Origin: Saccharothrix sp. S26
GTDB taxonomy: Bacteria; Actinomycetota; Actinomycetes; Mycobacteriales; Pseudonocardiaceae
Reading direction: 5' to 3'
NCBI RefSeq assembly: GCF_021390395.1
Contig: NZ_JAJUWT010000002.1
Coordinates: 248,001 to 312,000 of the forward strand
Length of the DNA: 64,000 nt
Shown: piece after piece, positions 62,067 to 64,000 of the stretch
Layout: each line of letters opens with the position of its first letter
Numbering within the stretch: position 1 is the first letter of the stretch
Made by a program: the position numbers and the translations under genes
Notes under the pieces: model-generated
What the model saw: only the letters and a program-made list of their open reading frames with translations
The model's database searches: none
What the model was told of the DNA's origin: nothing

Positions 62067-63118
62067 CCGTACTGATGTCCGGGGGCACCGGCTTCCTCGG
62101 CCTGGCGGTGCTCCGCAGGCTGCGCGAGCCCGTCGTCGCGGTGATCCGCGGCCGGGACTTCGAGCAGCGCGGCCGGTCCCTCGCCCGCCGCAGCGGCGCC
62201 GAGGTCGAGGCGGTGGAGGGGGACCTGAGGCTGCCGAACTGGGGCCTGACCGATCGCCAGGTCGACGACCTGCGCGGACGTGTGCGCGTCGTGCTCAACG
62301 TCGCGGGCGACGTGGCGTGGTCGGCACCGTGGTCGCGACTCGCCAAGATCAACATTGACGGCGCGGAGCAGGGTGCGGAACTGGCCCGCAGGCTCGGCGC
62401 GAAGCTCGTGCACGCCGGTTCGCTCTACGTCGGCTACGAGTCCGGCGACGAGGTCGGCGAGGTCCTCCTGGAGGAGAAGGAGAAGCTCACCAAGTACGAG
62501 CGCAGCAAGCTGCGCGGCGAGTGGGCCGTGGCCCGCGCCGCACGCAAGTACGACGTGCCGTCGGTGATCGCGCGCATCCCCGCGCTGTCCGGCGACCTCG
62601 ACCCCGTGTCCGGCGAGGGTGGCAGCGGTGCCAAGAAGGTCCCGCTCGCCAGGCTGATCACCAGCGGCTGGTTCAAGGTCCTGCCGTACAGCACGGGTGC
62701 CCGCCTCGACGTCTGCCCGCGCGACCTCGTCGCCGCGAGGCTCGTCGAGCTCGTCGACGGCACCCAGCAGGACCTGGTCGACGTGCACAACATCGGGCAG
62801 GCGGCGGCCGCGCCGTTCGTCGAGTCGTTCATCCGCGAGGCGTCGGTCGCGGCGCAACGCGAACCGCAGTCGTTCCCGCGCCCGGTGCGGATGCCCCCGA
62901 ACTGGCTCAAGGCGATCTCGCTGCAGGCGGACCGGCTCGACGAGCACCCGCGCAACGCCGCGGTGATCGGCCTGCGGTACTTCGCCTCCCGGACCGTCTA
63001 CACCGGAACGGGCCTGGGCCGCGAGGTCTCCGTGCGCAGCCTGGTGAAGACGCTGGGCATGCCGCTGCACGACGATCCGCCGAAGATCGGCAGTTACTAC
63101 GCGGGGTGGCCTGCATGA
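62063..63118 (+). CDS. extended SDR / NAD-dependent epimerase-type reductase
   Basis: 351 residues starting at ATG 62063. It has an NAD(P) loop SGGTGFLGLAVLRRL and an active site Tyr-x3-Lys in KYERSKLRGEWAV. Segments such as VVLNVAGDVAWSAPW and VNIDGAEQ-like KINIDGAEQGAELA resemble thioester-reductase-type (NAD_binding_4) proteins. It may release the chain reductively or reduce a late carbonyl. It overlaps the next reductase gene by 4 bases. Confidence 0.82.
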   Translation: MTVLMSGGTGFLGLAVLRRLREPVVAVIRGRDFEQRGRSLARRSGAEVEAVEGDLRLPNWGLTDRQVDDLRGRVRVVLNVAGDVAWSAPWSRLAKINIDGAEQGAELARRLGAKLVHAGSLYVGYESGDEVGEVLLEEKEKLTKYERSKLRGEWAVARAARKYDVPSVIARIPALSGDLDPVSGEGGSGAKKVPLARLITSGWFKVLPYSTGARLDVCPRDLVAARLVELVDGTQQDLVDVHNIGQAAAAPFVESFIREASVAAQREPQSFPRPVRMPPNWLKAISLQADRLDEHPRNAAVIGLRYFASRTVYTGTGLGREVSVRSLVKTLGMPLHDDPPKIGSYYAGWPA

Positions 63119-64000
63119 GCGTCCTGATCGTTGGAGCCGGTGGCCACCTCGGATCGGCGCTCGCCGAGTCCGCGGCCGGCCACGACCTCGAGGTGCACGG
63201 CCTCGTGCGCAGGCCGGCCCCGCACATCGAGTCCTACGCCAAGGTGCACGTGGGTGACGCGCGCCGGGCCGGTCTCGGCTTGGCCGAGGACGAGGCCTCG
63301 TCGCTCGCCGCCGAGGTCACCTCGATCGTCGTCGCGACCGGCGGGTTCAACCTGTCGATCTCGCTGTCGGACGCCCAGGCGGAGCACGTAGTACCGCTGC
63401 GTGGCGTGCTGAGGTTCGCCCAGGCGTGCCCGAACCTGCGCAACGTCGTGCTGGTGTCCAGCCTGCTCGCCGTCGGTGACGTGAAGCAGCGGCTGCGCAG
63501 CGACCTGATCCCGGACACCATGCGGCACCGCAACTTCTACGAGTGGGCGAAGCTGCACGGCGAGAAGCTCGCGAAGGCGTCCGGCCTGCCGGTCGACATC
63601 GTGCGCGCCGGCCACGTCGTCGCCACGCAGGACGGTGCGGACCGCTCGGCGCCACCGCAGGCGTTGTTCGAACTGCTGCGGCTGCTCGCGGGCGGCTGGC
63701 CGCTGCCGGTGGTCGGGTCCAACCGCTACTGGTCGTGCCCGCTGGACTTCGCGACCCAGGTGATCGTGGACCGGGTGCGGTTCGGCACCGGTGGGTCGTC
63801 GGTGTGGGCGGTCGACCCCAAGTCGCCGACCTACGCGGAGATCTTCGACCTGATCAACGCGAGGTTCGGCGTGCGGGCCAAGCGGATCCGCAGCGCGAGG
63901 CTCGCCCGCGCCATCGGCGCGATCGTCCGGCCGAGCTGGCTCGACCTGCCGATGGAGCGCGAGGTCTTCGACTACTGCAACGCCGTGTGGGACCTCGAGC
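63115..64000 (+). CDS. extended SDR-type reductase (partial, runs off the right edge)
   Basis: ATG 63115 opens a frame without stop to the window end (295 codons). It has VLIVGAGGHLGSALAESA, an NAD(P) loop, YEWAKLHGEKLAKASG with the Tyr-x3-Lys pair, and DIVRAGHVVATQDG. It is related in layout to the gene before it. The two may act in sequence or as a heterodimer. The C-terminus and the rest of the operon lie outside the window. Confidence 0.8.
   Translation, partial: MSVLIVGAGGHLGSALAESAAGHDLEVHGLVRRPAPHIESYAKVHVGDARRAGLGLAEDEASSLAAEVTSIVVATGGFNLSISLSDAQAEHVVPLRGVLRFAQACPNLRNVVLVSSLLAVGDVKQRLRSDLIPDTMRHRNFYEWAKLHGEKLAKASGLPVDIVRAGHVVATQDGADRSAPPQALFELLRLLAGGWPLPVVGSNRYWSCPLDFATQVIVDRVRFGTGGSSVWAVDPKSPTYAEIFDLINARFGVRAKRIRSARLARAIGAIVRPSWLDLPMEREVFDYCNAVWDLE

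Overview
The window is very GC-rich, with GTG/TTG starts, AGGAGG-type ribosome sites and dense GTGA/ATGA overlaps. It encodes Lsr2, WhiB-like, SigE-family, F420-dependent and putative mycothiol-dependent proteins. This points to a filamentous actinobacterium, most likely Pseudonocardiales (Saccharothrix/Lentzea/Actinosynnema-like). The order is inferred from gene content and was not tested by any search.

Region 1 (1-32.7 kb) is chromosomal. It holds an AlkZ-like winged-helix protein, a DM13 protein, an AraC regulator with a DasR-like palindrome in its promoter, and a very large secreted phosphodiester glycosidase/calcineurin fusion. It continues with a fadA-fadB beta-oxidation pair, an acyl-CoA dehydrogenase/racemase pair, and a tandem glycine riboswitch driving gcvT-glyA. 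Further on are a broken cyclase-like/beta-trefoil gene, an S9 peptidase, a polyamine operon (ornithine decarboxylase, AdoMet decarboxylase, spermidine synthase), a SigE-type sigma factor with its membrane partner, a fused PabA-PabB, Lsr2 and CsoR.

Region 2 (32.7-45.46 kb) is an integrated actinomycete integrative/conjugative element (AICE) in a tRNA-Leu(CAA) gene. It is bounded by an exact 45-bp repeat (32728-32772 and 45415-45459). It carries a tyrosine integrase, an excisionase, a WhiB-like protein, small Spd-like membrane proteins, an FtsK/TraB-like translocase with GGGACGGG octamers at its 3' end, a primase-like protein, two related HTH/TPR regulators and a NUDIX hydrolase. At the right end is a clearly lower-GC P-loop NTPase gene, probably cargo, split by one frameshift. 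The integrase N-terminus is also out of frame at a G6 run.

Region 3 (46.1-64 kb) starts with a decayed IS630-type transposase. It then enters a biosynthetic locus that runs off the right edge. Two parallel cassettes each encode an ACP, a full ketosynthase and a half-length ketosynthase-like partner. The ACPs differ by one residue and their genes are near-identical. Both cassettes are preceded by the same promoter module, in which a TGCGG-centred motif recurs three times at an exact 28-bp period, and each faces a divergent operon. Around them are a ketoreductase, a malonyl-type acyltransferase, a double-hotdog dehydratase, two NAD(P)-dependent reductases, a flavin monooxygenase, a SRPBCC protein, an F420-type oxidoreductase, an SCP2 protein and a single-ORF fusion of tryptophan 2,3-dioxygenase with a short pyruvate phosphate dikinase. 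Together they look like a discrete type II fatty-acid/polyketide-like assembly line, possibly with a tryptophan-derived input. I do not recognise it as a known pathway, and it is the best candidate here for an undescribed system.
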